From: Evernia prunastri
Taxonomy: Eukaryota; Ascomycota; Lecanoromycetes; Lecanorales; Parmeliaceae
Direction: 5' to 3'
Length of the DNA stretch: 64,000 nucleotides
Assembly (NCBI GenBank): GCA_003184365.1
Contig: NKYR01000039.1
Location: forward strand, 62,001 to 126,000
Below the pieces are notes generated by a model. That model had not been told where the DNA came from. It worked only from the letters and a program-made list of their open reading frames with translations, and searched no databases. Within the stretch, counting starts at the first letter, position 1; each line of letters opens with the position of its first letter. Below are positions 11,314-22,388 of this stretch, one piece after another. Made by a program: the position numbers and the translations under genes.

Positions 11314-12428
11314 TGCCCGCAGCCAACTTCGGAATCCCAACGTCCTCGAATGCACTGCTACTTGAGGGTTGACAAGGCCTTTATATACAGCCACTGGCCA
11401 TCAAGTGTACCTTAGGCTACCGACAGACAGCATGAACTAACCACACCTCGCTTAGCATCGCCCCAAACGAGATGATTTTACCGAAAAAGGGACCGCCAAG
11501 GTATTGCCAAGACAGGTGGCTGCTGAATGCTACCCTGCTTGCCAACATTCTGTCCAGCGCAAAGGCAACAAACGAGTAAAGCGCACGTCATGTATTTGGC
11601 TGATTAGCAGCTGGAACACCTCGAGGCTCAGCACATCCGCTTGTCTTGAGCTGGTATATACGCTCAAGCTTCCATCTCAGTGTCGTTCCTTAATTGATCG
11701 TATTAGATCTTTCTTCTACATAGGACACAACGCGCGAGCGCTTCTGTCAGGACTTTGTTTCGGATGTTTTGGGGTTTGTTACGAATGAGGATGCTTAGAG
11801 CTGGAGAAGCCGCTTATCTCACTCCGTCGTCAAACCTTGAGATGCTCATTGGCGATTTCGTCGAGCTACGGAGAGCAATTGTGATATATTTCCTTGCCGG
11901 AATAAAATAGTGTTGTGAACAGAAAAGGGGTATCAAGTGTAGAAGATATCGAATGGCGTACTAGGTAAGGTATGCACGGTTTGTGATGGAATTGGTGGCA
12001 GTCAAGCCTATTGAGTCTATCGAACTACTAACTAGTCTCGTACTCCACCAGCAATGTAGCTACTTGTTCTCCTCCTCAGTGTATTCAATATTATTATTGT
12101 ACATGCTATTGTTCAACAGTGTCGGTTGAATGATATAGTCCTTACGCTAAAGATGATGACGGACTTAAGTATCGGAGATTGCGCATTATCAAACCTAAGA
12201 TTTCCCCGCGTTGCTCGGGATTTCCGGCTTCGGCCCGCTTTTGAGCGGGATGGAAAATAATTTTCTGGTAGCTCATGCGCATACGAGCAAGCTTCTTATT
12301 TCATCCCTCTTGGAACTCAGAGGGATTCTTGTCCTGCGCTGCGAGTGCTCATTGCTGTTCTTCAGTATGCTTGTTCGTCACCCCATTAGCTGACTGATCC
12401 TTGGGACATCTGCTGACCATGTCCTCAG
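11314..12428. other. Intergenic stretch holding an unseen first exon of the homoaconitase gene
   Basis: No supported gene. A TGCTGAC branch-point-like motif followed by CCTCAG at 12418-12428 marks the acceptor into the first visible homoaconitase exon, so a short 5' exon with the ATG should lie somewhere upstream. Confidence 0.4.
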
Positions 12429-15400
12429 AAACGTACTGGGGCTTCATTGCTTCGGCGCAGAGCAGTCGGGACACCCCCGAACCCATGCTTGTCCCAGCGC
12501 GGGCATGTGGACGTCTTCCCATCCCAGTTACAGGATCCTTCCTCGGCCGCCATCCTCTCCTCCCTTCAGACGTCGCCTCGCGTCCCGCAAACGATGAGCG
12601 AGAAAATAATCCAACGTTACTCGATAGATCTGGCAAAAAATCAATACGTGAAGGCTGGAGACTTCGTTACCTTGAGGCCACACAAGTGCATGACGCATGG
12701 TGAGATTGCGGGAAACGAATCATGGGCAATCAATGGACGACTGATAGACGTAGATAATTCCTGGCCCACTGCGTTGAAGTTCATGGCGATTGGGGCTAAG
12801 AAGATACATGATCCGAAACAGATTGTCATGACATTAGATCATGATGTCCAAAATAAATCCGACTCCAATTTAAAGAAATATGCCCAGATAGAAGCGTTCG
12901 CGCGGGCACAAGGAGTCGATTTTTAGTAGGTGTTCGGAGTCATTCCTGCTTGCTTTCCGAACGAAACATGGGTGTATATCGTAGGGCTCTTTGCACCATT
13001 TCGTGGAACAGTACCCTCTCAAGGCCCTCCTTTTTGGTTTAAGAGGACTTATCGCTGATCTTTTTTGATCTTTCGCAGCCCCGCCGGTCGAGGGATTGGG
13101 CACCAGATCATGTGCGAAGAGGGATATGCATTTCCTGCGACGGCGACGGTGGCCTCAGACAGCCACTCGAACATGTACGGCGGGTTGGGCTGCCTGGGGA
13201 CGCCAATCGTGAGATCAGACGCCGCGAGCGTATGGGCTACGGGGAAGACATGGTGGCAGATTCCACCGATCGCTAAGGTTCACCTCACGGGTTCGTTGCC
13301 AAAGGGTGTCACGGTTTGTAGTAATCTCTCTGGAGCACTGTTTCGAATCATGATCTTACCATTCGTATAGGGAAAAGATGTCATCGTAGCCCTAAGCGGG
13401 CTCTTCAAGTATGTCTTTCTGACTTCGTTTCCCGCCTCATTTCAAGAGCAAGTCATGAGTCAAATTCAGGGACTATACCCCTCAGAGATTCTATGAGTGG
13501 AGTGTGGGTCTCGGAAGGGAAATGCTAATCCCGAGATTACACACGCAGTGAGGATCAGGTTCTCAATCATGCAATCGAGTTCGCTGGATCGGAAGAAACT
13601 CTAGCGAGTTTATCCATCGACTCCAGACTGACAATAGCAAATATGACTACGGAATGGGGTGCTCTGAGTGGTGGGCCTCCAAATTACCAAATCACTCCTT
13701 CGAAAAAGCGATGCTCATTCCAAGACAGGGCTGTTCCCGATCGATAGCGTGCTCGAAAGGTGGTTGCGAGGGTATGTGCTTTTTCAGGTTCCGTAATCAT
13801 GAGACTTGAACTTCAACAAATGTCTGATAGGCAAAGTCATGTCGCGCACGTGATATCAGGCTTGTATCTTGATCTGAAAATCGTTACTGACTTTAGTATC
13901 TACGCAGGAGAGCGACCATCGCAGCTATGTATCAGTCCACTGATCCCACTGATGCTCTCATGTCCCAACGTTTCTCTCACAAACGAATCGATGATCTCTT
14001 TGCAAACCCGATATCTGCAGACAAAGGCGCAAATTACGCCAAACAACTTTTCTTAAATCTCTCGACTCTTTCTCCCTACGTTTCTGGGCCCAATTCTGTG
14101 AAGATAGCAACGCCATTAAAACAGTATGTGAACCCCTTCTCTGGCGTAAGCCGTGTCCCGAATTGCGGACTAGGTTCGACGGGTTGAAACTGCCTATGTG
14201 CTCCTTTATTCGTTGTACAAATTGTCTCTTGAGCATATTATTCATCTACGAACGACGATCCTGACTTCGAGCCTCACTCAGACTGGCTGCACAGGACATC
14301 AAGATCAATAAGTCATACCTCGTTTCCTGTACGAACAGCAGGGCTTCTGATCTTGCTGCTGCCGCCAAGGTTTTTAGAGAAGCCTCACCTGCCAAGATCC
14401 CTGATTCGGTTAAATTCTACATTGCGGCTGCCAGTATGCCTGAGCAAATAGCTGCGGAGGAAGTAAGCACCATACTCGACCTGTCTCGAACATGTTCAAT
14501 TACTATTCCTATCTTATGAATTGACGTTGTCATGGCTGAGAGAGGCTAACCTAAGAAAAACTAGGCTGGTGATTGGCAAGTCATGGTCGATGCTGGCGGA
14601 ATCCCGCTCCCCGCTGGTTGCGGTCCGGTACGTACATTTGGAGATGATCCTCCATATTTTTCACTGAGATCAAGTCATAAGACGTATTTTCGGGAGTGAA
14701 ACGACCATTCACGCTGCCGAGACCTGTTTTGCAAATCAGACATTTGCATTGGAGGTGGAATACTGACCCTGAGATGTTCGTAGTGCATCGGACTGGGAAC
14801 AGGTCTTCTCGAACCTGGTGAAGTTGGAATCAGCGCCAGTAACCGTGTGTGATCATCTGCAAGTCCATATGTGTATTAGCTCACCATCAGCTCGCAGGCA
14901 ATTTTAAGGGGCGGATGGGAAGTCCAGCCGCAAAAGCGTGAGTCCTGTTTTTGTTCCTGTCATCTCACGCCTGAAGGCGGGATGCTAACTCCGAGTCATG
15001 TAGCTACCTAGCAAGCCCAGAAGTCGTAGCGGCAAGTGCTCTCGCAGGGAAGATCATAGGCCCTGGTTGGTACCAACAGCCCGAAGGTATATCTGGCGTC
15101 GTAATGGGAGAGGGAGACGGCGTCAGGGAAGAAGATCGAATGATCACAGCTGAGGAAGCACTGGAAAAGATAATCGGTCAAGTAGACAATGTCATCGAAA
15201 CTGCGGAGAAAGACATCACGCCGGAAGCGAAGATGACAACAAAGGAAGTCGAGATTCTTCCTGGCTTTGCATCCAAGGTGGAAGGCGAAATTTTGCTGCT
15301 TGACTCAGACAATATAAACGTGAGTTACACCCTCTCTCACTCATTTCCTGGTTCCCATTATCATGGGCGTGGACACATAGTCCTGGTGCCTTGACTTATG

Positions 15401-16713
15401 AAGTTACTCGTTCACTGGGATAAATTTCGAAGTGAAATGGCTGACACAGGCTTCTTAGACCGATGCAATCTATCCCGGGTGAGTACATTCAGGAATCCTA
15501 TTCAACCACGAGCCGTTTGACTTAGGAGAGTACTCCATAATGAATCAAGAAAGCTGGCGGGGCGCATCCGAAAGGGGAGAAACTAACACGGTCTTAGCAA
15601 GTACACTTATCAAGACAACATCAGTCACGAGAAGATGGCAGAGGTCTGTTTTGAGAACTACGATCCAGCATTCCGACATATTGCACAAGATTCTGATATT
15701 CTTGTGGCGGGGGTCAATTTCGGCTGCGGGTCTTCGTAGGTCACCTTTTCCAACCAAATTGTCTCTTTTCATCGCTCTTTGGGGGACGGAGATCTTTTCC
15801 GCCTCCCAAGACATCTAAAGATATAAATCTGACTTCAAAACTCATTTAGTCGCGAACAGGCCGCTACCTCGATCCTTGCGAAGAAAATTCCGCTTGTTGT
15901 AGCAGGTACGTCAAAAATGGAACCACACATTATTCCACCTTATTATCAGACACATTGAGAGAGAGCACTATCTCGGAGATATCTCACGACTCACCACCCA
16001 CTCTAAAGCAGAAAAATATTGACATGGCAACATATAGGCAGCTTTGGAAATATCTTCAGCCGCAACTCGGTACGTGCATCTCTGAGACTATGTTTCTCCT
16101 TCAGAACCAAGAGGAGTCAAGACGGCCTGTCTACTCCTGAAGCCTGTCCTGCAGCTCTCCTGCAGCTCTCTTTCCTGCTTCGGATAATTATCGCTAATTC
16201 GGAATTCTGACCAGATCAACAATGCCCTCATGACCGTCGAAGTCCCAAGACTCGTGCAAAGACTTCGAGAACACTTCTCCTCGCGCGAAACCGACTCACA
16301 GAGTAGTAACATAGTGGAGCCATCGGAGAATCGCGAGTCTTTGGATTCACCGCCCCCAGCGCCTCAGACTTCTCCTAAGAAAGAAAAGACGCTGACTCGG
16401 CGGACTGGCTGGTATGTAATTATAAGGTCTCTTGTTCTCAACCAGTACCCAGAATAGAGAACCAGGACCCATAACCGGGGACATTGCCTCCTGGAACTAG
16501 TTTTACAGCTCCAGCCCTCATCCCGATAGAACAAAACTAACTTCTCTCAGGAAGTTGACTTGGGATATCAGACGATCCACCATCACGGTGAAGGAGGGCG
16601 AAAACGGACCAACCTGGAGCCAGGATGTGGCGGCACTGCCGCCCAACGTGCAGGACATCATCGCCTCAGGCGGACTGGAGAAATGGGTGAAGAAGCAGAT
16701 TGGAGGATCCTGA
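12429..16713 (+). CDS. lys4: Homoaconitase, mitochondrial (alpha-aminoadipate lysine pathway)
   Basis: Homoaconitase converts homoaconitate to homoisocitrate in fungal lysine synthesis, in mitochondria, with a [4Fe-4S] cluster. Splicing by eye gives about 18 short introns, and every junction keeps phase. Landmarks in order: SEKIIQRYSIDLAKN, HDNSWPTALKFM, DHDVQNKSDSN, YPAGRGIGHQI, VASDSHSNMYGG, ATGKTWWQIPP, TTEWGALSGLFPIDS, YVSGPNSVKIATPLK, cluster ligands in LVSCTNSRASD and GCGPCIGLGTG, SNRNFKGRMGS, the swivel domain DAIYPGKYTYQD, FGCGSSREQAATS, GSFGNIFSRNSINNAL, and the C-terminus LEKWVKKQIGGS. All three Cys ligands and the Arg-rich substrate loops are present, so it should be active. The start is unresolved: the open exon encodes a presequence-like Arg-rich stretch without ATG, and the first in-frame Met lies at the mature N-terminus. 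Confidence 0.93.
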
Positions 16714-18122
16714 AAGACGGCGGAAGCAACCGGGCTTCCCTTGTGGGATTCAATTTATAGAATAGGGATGGTCGCATTTGGATAACGGATGTGGAGCGTC
16801 ACGGCGGACGTCCAGATGCTGTGTAGCTTGTGGCGATCTGGAACGGGATTGTTGGAATGGAAAGGGGAGGTCAGTCGAAATTTGGATAGGAGGTTTGGAA
16901 GGAGGTTGGAGGTAGATTTTTGATGCTTCTTGGTTATTTATCTGTCCTGATAGTCCTTCACTACCGTACTTCGGAGAAGGTATCTTGGATATTTTGCTCA
17001 GTCATATCGATTGAAGACTAGAGAGGCATGCACTACATAGAGACTATATATAGAAGAGACGTATATAGAATGAATCTTTCACTACCGGACGCACTCCCAC
17101 CAACCCAAAACCACCAACCGTGAAGCTAGCCCGGCGCATCAAACACGCCCTCTTGCAAGCCCATATCTTGTCACCCATATCTCGTCACACCGCCTCTAAG
17201 AACCACAACCTCATACTCTAGACCGTACAAACTCGCATACTTGGCACGCATATACTTTATCCATGCCACTCATCCACTGTATAGACAGGGCTTTTGACCC
17301 CTGCGTGTGTATACCCCGCCCCGCAGTGCTTCTAGAGCCTTGGGTCTTCTTCTACGATGAGGGTATTTCTCGCTCGCTCGGTGAATAGTCTTGGATCCTA
17401 CTTTTACTTAGGGTGTCCTGCGGTAGTTTATTGCACTGCTTTGTTCTTCTTCTTCGATTGCCTTGTCTTGTCCCTCTTCCTTGATTGCCCTGCCTGCTCT
17501 GTTCTTCCCTCTCTCTTACCCTGCCTGCTTTGTTCGTCCTCGATCCGAAGCTTTTGCGTGCTGGCTGGTCGTTCGCGGCGCAGTTCTAGAGAAGAGTGCT
17601 GATCGAGCTTCTGATCTAGGGATTGGGGAACGTGGGTTGCTTTGGGGCGCTATGGTGTTGTTGAGGGGATTGTGGGTAAAGCGACCCACCCCAGGGCCAC
17701 GGTCGGTGGTGTAGGCTGGCGCGCATCGAGAAGTTGAACGCTGCGGGCGTCTCTGGAAGATTGTTAGCTGGAATTTCAGATTGTGGGGCGTACCGCTCAT
17801 CGACGAGCACAGATGTAGAGCAACTTTTGAACTCCCAAGCCCTCAGATAACACCCGGACGCTAAGACGGGCCGAAATCGGAAGCGTTCCGTCCTTGGCCC
17901 TAACATCCGATATGACTCTGGCGAAACTTGCAATCTCACCCCACACGAACAATATCAGAATTCCTGTTGAAAGAGAAAGCAAAGCTGTTCTTACATTTTG
18001 CACACTCTCTAGCCTCGTGCATTGGTAACATCGCCGAATCAATTGTGCTAGAAGATTACATTGAAGGCCGTTTTTCTCTTTGATCACGGCGAAATGCCCG
18101 CAAGAACAGAAGTTGCATATGT
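16714..18122. other. Intergenic stretch, nothing recognised
   Basis: 3' UTR space of the homoaconitase gene and 5' region of the aminotransferase gene. Pyrimidine-rich tracts around 17440-17540. No gene, repeat or RNA recognised. Confidence 0.4.
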
Positions 18123-20389
18123 ATGGAAATATCCCTACAGACGAAGAAAGGGAATGTTCTGATCAGAAGACTAAAGTTTGGAGCCGGACCCGCCCCGCTG
18201 CCCACTTCTGTGCTTGAGAGAGGCGCCGCGGTAAGTCATCATACGGTTTATGTTCTTCTCGCTTTCGAATTTTTGCTCTAGAGACTTCTTGCAAAGCTCA
18301 ATGTAGTTATTTAACTTCATACGATGACTGAGACTTTCAGGCTTTTGTCAATTACGAAGACTCGGGACTTGGACTTGCTGAGATCTCTCATCGGTGTGTC
18401 AAACTATGTCTTATGCTGAGTCGAACTACCTCATTAGTCGTGGTGCCCTTATCTCAAAGAAGGAACACTGATCTCAAGCTCCGACAAGCTCATCCACCGC
18501 AACGAGGATTCTAGACGAAACGAAAAAAGCCTTGACAACGTTGCTGGACATTCCAGATAATTATGAGGTCCTTTTCCTTCATGGAGGGGGGTCCGGTGAG
18601 TTTAGCGCAGTGGTGTTCAATATGGTGGCTGTTTGGGTCGAGAAGAGGAGAAGGCGAGCCCAGGTAGACTTTCCTTACTTCGACGCTTCCGGGACTCCCA
18701 AGATATCCCCCTGAGCGTCCATACTCCAACAGACTCTGGGCTACTCTCGAAAGGTGTAATGACTGATAGGAGAACTTCAGGAAGAGTTTGGAAACGATGA
18801 CGAAGCCATTCTGCTCAGAGTGAGAGAAGAACTGAAATATTCCCTAAGATTAGACTACTGTGTTTCTGGATCGTGGTCACTAAAAGCGTCCCAAGAGGCT
18901 GCTCAACTCCTGGAACCATTAGGCCAGGATTTCGTCAATGTCGCCTTCGATACTCGCGAGGCGAACGAGGGCAAATTTGGCACCATACCGTCGGAAGACA
19001 CCTGGAAATTGACCCCTACTGATGCAAGCTCGGGTTGCGGTAGTGCCTTCGTCTAGTAAGCGCTTTCTCAAGGTGTCGTTGTCTCTTATCACCTTGATCA
19101 CGTATTCAAAGAGTCGGGACAAATGTCTTGCCCTCAAATACGTCTTGAGACTGCAGAATCTAATTTACATCAGGAGCGCTGACTCTGATATGGTGTAGCT
19201 ACTGCGACAACGAGACCGTTGACGGAGTTGAATTCCCTGGTATTCCCGCATCGTTTGAGCCGGCGACAGGAGAACCCGAGCGACTTGTAATCGCTGATAT
19301 GAGCTCCAACTTTCTCAGTCGCCGTGTTGATGTTAGAAAATATGCGGTGATCTTCGGGGGCGCACAGAAGAATATAGGTACGTATTCTCTGGATCCCAGC
19401 TCCCTTATTTGCATCGACCCCTAGGTCCTTAGATGGTTTTTTTTAGAAGAAAGATTCCCAAGCTTCCTGCTGATTAAACATCTCAAACCAGGGATAACGG
19501 ATGTGACTTTGGCAATTGTTCGGAAAGACTTATTGACTACGTTACCCTCTCCATCATTTTTGCACAAAGTTGGAATTTGGTCGCCACCCAGTATTCTGAA
19601 CTGGTCGACCATTGCAAAAAATAGTACGTGATATCAAGACTCGTTCTACTCGATTCAGACAGTATCTTGAGCCGTGAACGATGCTCAGGGAGCTAAAATC
19701 TCTTCCTTGCCTGATACAAATCCTTTTCTCTGCAGTTCCATTCCTCCGCAGAAAGCAACCGGCTGACTCCACATATGCAACTAGATTCGTTGTATAACAC
19801 AATGCCTATCTTTTCGATATGGATCGCTGGTGAAGTGATGCGCGAGCTGCTCGTCACATACGGGGACTCGAATATTGCAGGGCAGGAAGCTGTGTCGAAC
19901 GCGAAGGCAGAGACCATTTACCAGATTTTGGATGCATATCCAGAGGTCTATCAGCCAGTAAATCACAAAAGTGTAAGGAGCAGAATGAACGTTTGCTTCC
20001 GGGTCAAAGATGTCGCCACCGAGAAAGAATTTCTGAAAGGAGCGGAAGCTCGAATGCTGCAGGGGCTGAATGGTTCGTATTTTCCGAATTCCATGTTTCC
20101 TCTTCTGAGCCAAACGTTGAGTTTTGAGACACGTCTTGAGGGTTGTTTACTCTCTAGGCGTGGTGCATGGCTCGCTACCCCCCCTCAAACAAGCAAGACT
20201 GACCCCGAAATTTTAGGGCATCGAAGTGTTGGTGGGATCAGGTGAGTCACTAATCTCATGCTCAAATTTTCATCATCAAGAGCTGACTCGTGGCGCAGGG
20301 CCAGTAACTACAATGCGGTGCCCATGGCCAATGTGCAGAAGCTGGCCCGATACATGTCCGAATTCGCCCGCGCGAAGAGTACAGCATAG
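18123..20389 (+). CDS. ser1: Phosphoserine aminotransferase (class V, PLP)
   Basis: Transfers the amino group of glutamate to 3-phosphohydroxypyruvate in serine synthesis; also able to act in pyridoxal synthesis. The ATG at 18123 gives MEISLQTKKGNVLIRR leading into KFGAGPAPLPTSVLERG. Eight introns, all phase-consistent, then yield GLGLAEISHRS, EVLFLHGGGSGEFSAVV, DYCVSGSWSLKAS, YYCDNETVDGVEFPGIP, the PLP lysine in FGGAQKNIG, SLYNTMPIFSIWIAGEV, RSRMNVCFRV and GHRSVGGIRASNYNAV. Arg and His residues that bind the phosphate (HRSVGG) are kept. Compared with the usual QGGGTGQFSAVV it reads HGGGSGEFSAVV, so it is somewhat divergent. It is adjacent to homoaconitase on the same strand; both are amino-acid biosynthesis genes, with no evidence that they are co-regulated. 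Confidence 0.92.
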
Positions 20390-21018
20390 CCTGGCATTGT
20401 TTTCCCATGTCAATAGATACCACAAAATCGGCTTTCAACCCCGATTGATTGTTAGCTCGTTTTAAATCATTCAGCATAGATCGGTCCATCGGCAAATGCC
20501 AGGCCGCAGTAGCTTTTTGTCATTTTGTTATGTCAGTGTCGTTCCCTCTGCTAATCTTGGCAGCACGCGGACGACGTTCTCATCCTGCTGAATCGCTTTG
20601 CGAGGGCTATATGCCCTCAGGTTCGTTATCTGGGCACAGCTGGAACACAAGGTACGAAGAAGACCCACGCTTGGGAAAAGATCGTCGATCTTACGCTCCT
20701 GGGGTCTTTGCGACCGCTCTTGAAACGCGACCGCTCCCGAAACAAATTAGCGTCTCCGAATCTCGAACCGACTACCACGATCTCCCTCCAGAAATTATTT
20801 TTGGTATTCACATCCACATCTTCCTTCCTCTACACGACGCGCCATCCACTCACACTCTCCACAAATACCCGAGAACTCCTTCTATTCCAACCCACATCCT
20901 CCCTCCTTCCCCCCCACCCCCGCCCCGGCTCCAGCACTCCTCCCCTCCCCTCCCTCGCCCAACATCTCCACACCGTTCCACTCCAGACGGAACTTCTCCC
21001 GCCCACCGCACAGAAGAA
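20390..21018. other. Intergenic / 5' region with pyrimidine-rich tract
   Basis: C-rich and T-rich tract at about 20870-21000 directly upstream of the small membrane-protein ORF, typical of fungal 5' leaders. The long frame crossing this region has no ATG supporting it as coding. Confidence 0.4.
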
Positions 21019-21246
21019 ATGCCTTCCATCAACGCCGCCCTCCTCGCCATCGCCATCAACAGCACCTTGAACGCCACCGCCATCGCCCAGCCTCCATGCC
21101 CCGCCCGGCGCGGTCTCGGCCCGGGGGATAAGGCCGCCATCGTCCTCGGGTGCGGGTTCGGCTTCTCCATGCTCATGCAGTGCTATCTCTCCATCCTGTA
21201 CCGGGACCCGATCCGTAGGGAAATGGCGAGGGTTTTCGGAGTGTGA
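21019..21246 (+). CDS. Small single-pass membrane protein, 75 aa
   Basis: ATG at 21019 (MPSINAALLAIAINSTLNAT) to TGA 21246. A possible N-terminal hydrophobic stretch is followed by a central membrane segment, GDKAAIVLGCGFGFSMLMQ, and a short charged tail, DPIRREMARVF. No family recognised. A strong C-rich leader precedes it, and the codons are G/C-ending in contrast with the flanks, which supports coding. It could also be the last exon of a longer gene. Confidence 0.45.
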   Translation: MPSINAALLAIAINSTLNATAIAQPPCPARRGLGPGDKAAIVLGCGFGFSMLMQCYLSILYRDPIRREMARVFGV

Positions 21247-22388
21247 TGGCTGGGGGGTTTAGCGCTGAGGGATGGGGTGGGTCTTTGGTGTTGGTTTGCT
21301 GTGGGGTTGGGGATATGGGGGGTTGTGGATGCTGTCTGGGAGATATCGAGGGCGCGGATAGGCGGGTACCAACCATAGTGCCGGTGTTATCAGTCAGTGA
21401 TTCGGTATGGGTGGAATCGTGTAGCTATCTAAGTGGATCTTGGAGCGAATTTATTCTATGTCGGAAGGCTATTCCGCAATAGTGCTAGTGCGGATCGCGG
21501 CCGGTCCCCGAACTGCGTGCAACCTAACGCATCTTAAGTCTTTAAACTTCGAACCGAGGGCACCTAACTCTTACAAGTAATCAATCGCTAAGCATTATAA
21601 GGTGTCCGCTCCCCCGACCCTGCAACCTTATCACGCAGGGTAGGTGGAAGGCACCTACGATGCCATGGCTAGGTTTCCCTGGCATCACCTGCCGAATCCT
21701 GCCTGGCAATGCTCCAGGATTCGCCTAGAATCCCTGGAAGCAATCTCGTCCTAGAGACATCTCCCCAGGGCTGACGAGACGGGACAAGTCGGCCATCCAC
21801 CCATTTGGACTTGGCCATTTGGACTTGGTCGTGCGTCGGTTGGAGCTACATAGTAGTCCCTTTGGACGCATTGCTGTATCTTGCCAGAAGAAACGCCAAG
21901 ATGGGTTTAGAACTGAATCCAAAGGTCAAGATGATTCGCGAGATGAATTCCCCTGAGAGTAGTCTGGGATTGATGAACTCTTGGAAGAGTTGAATAAGCA
22001 GGAAGCCGAGCCGAATACATACCTCCAGACAAAAGACCGCCAGCGATAACACATTGAGTATGCTATTGTAGCGCCAAAGACCAGTACAAAGCGGACAAGT
22101 ACGAGCAAGAAGCCGGATCGTCATGCGAGCGCCACTTTGGCCCTCCCACACCCTTTTCTTTTCTTTTCTTTTCTTTGGATATCGTTCAAATTTGTTAAAG
22201 CCTGCATTAGTGTCATGCACTCTCATGTCACCGTGCGTTGATAATTGTAGATGGCGTAACTACATCTAAAGACTATTACAAGTTCAATTTTTTTGAAGAG
22301 CTGTAACCCGCGCAAGACTTTCGTAGTTTGACGTTTCCTTGATGAGAAGGAACATACTCTGCAATTCCTGACTGCTAGCTTGTCAAAC
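21247..22388. other. Intergenic stretch with (CTTTT)n tract
   Basis: Contains a short pentanucleotide tract of repeated CTTTT units at about 22146-22175. Otherwise no gene, terminal repeats or RNA seen. Confidence 0.4.

Noticed and set aside
20449..21246. 265-codon frame ending with the small membrane protein
   Set aside because: No ATG at its start, and the upstream part is low-complexity leader; only the ATG at 21019 is supported.
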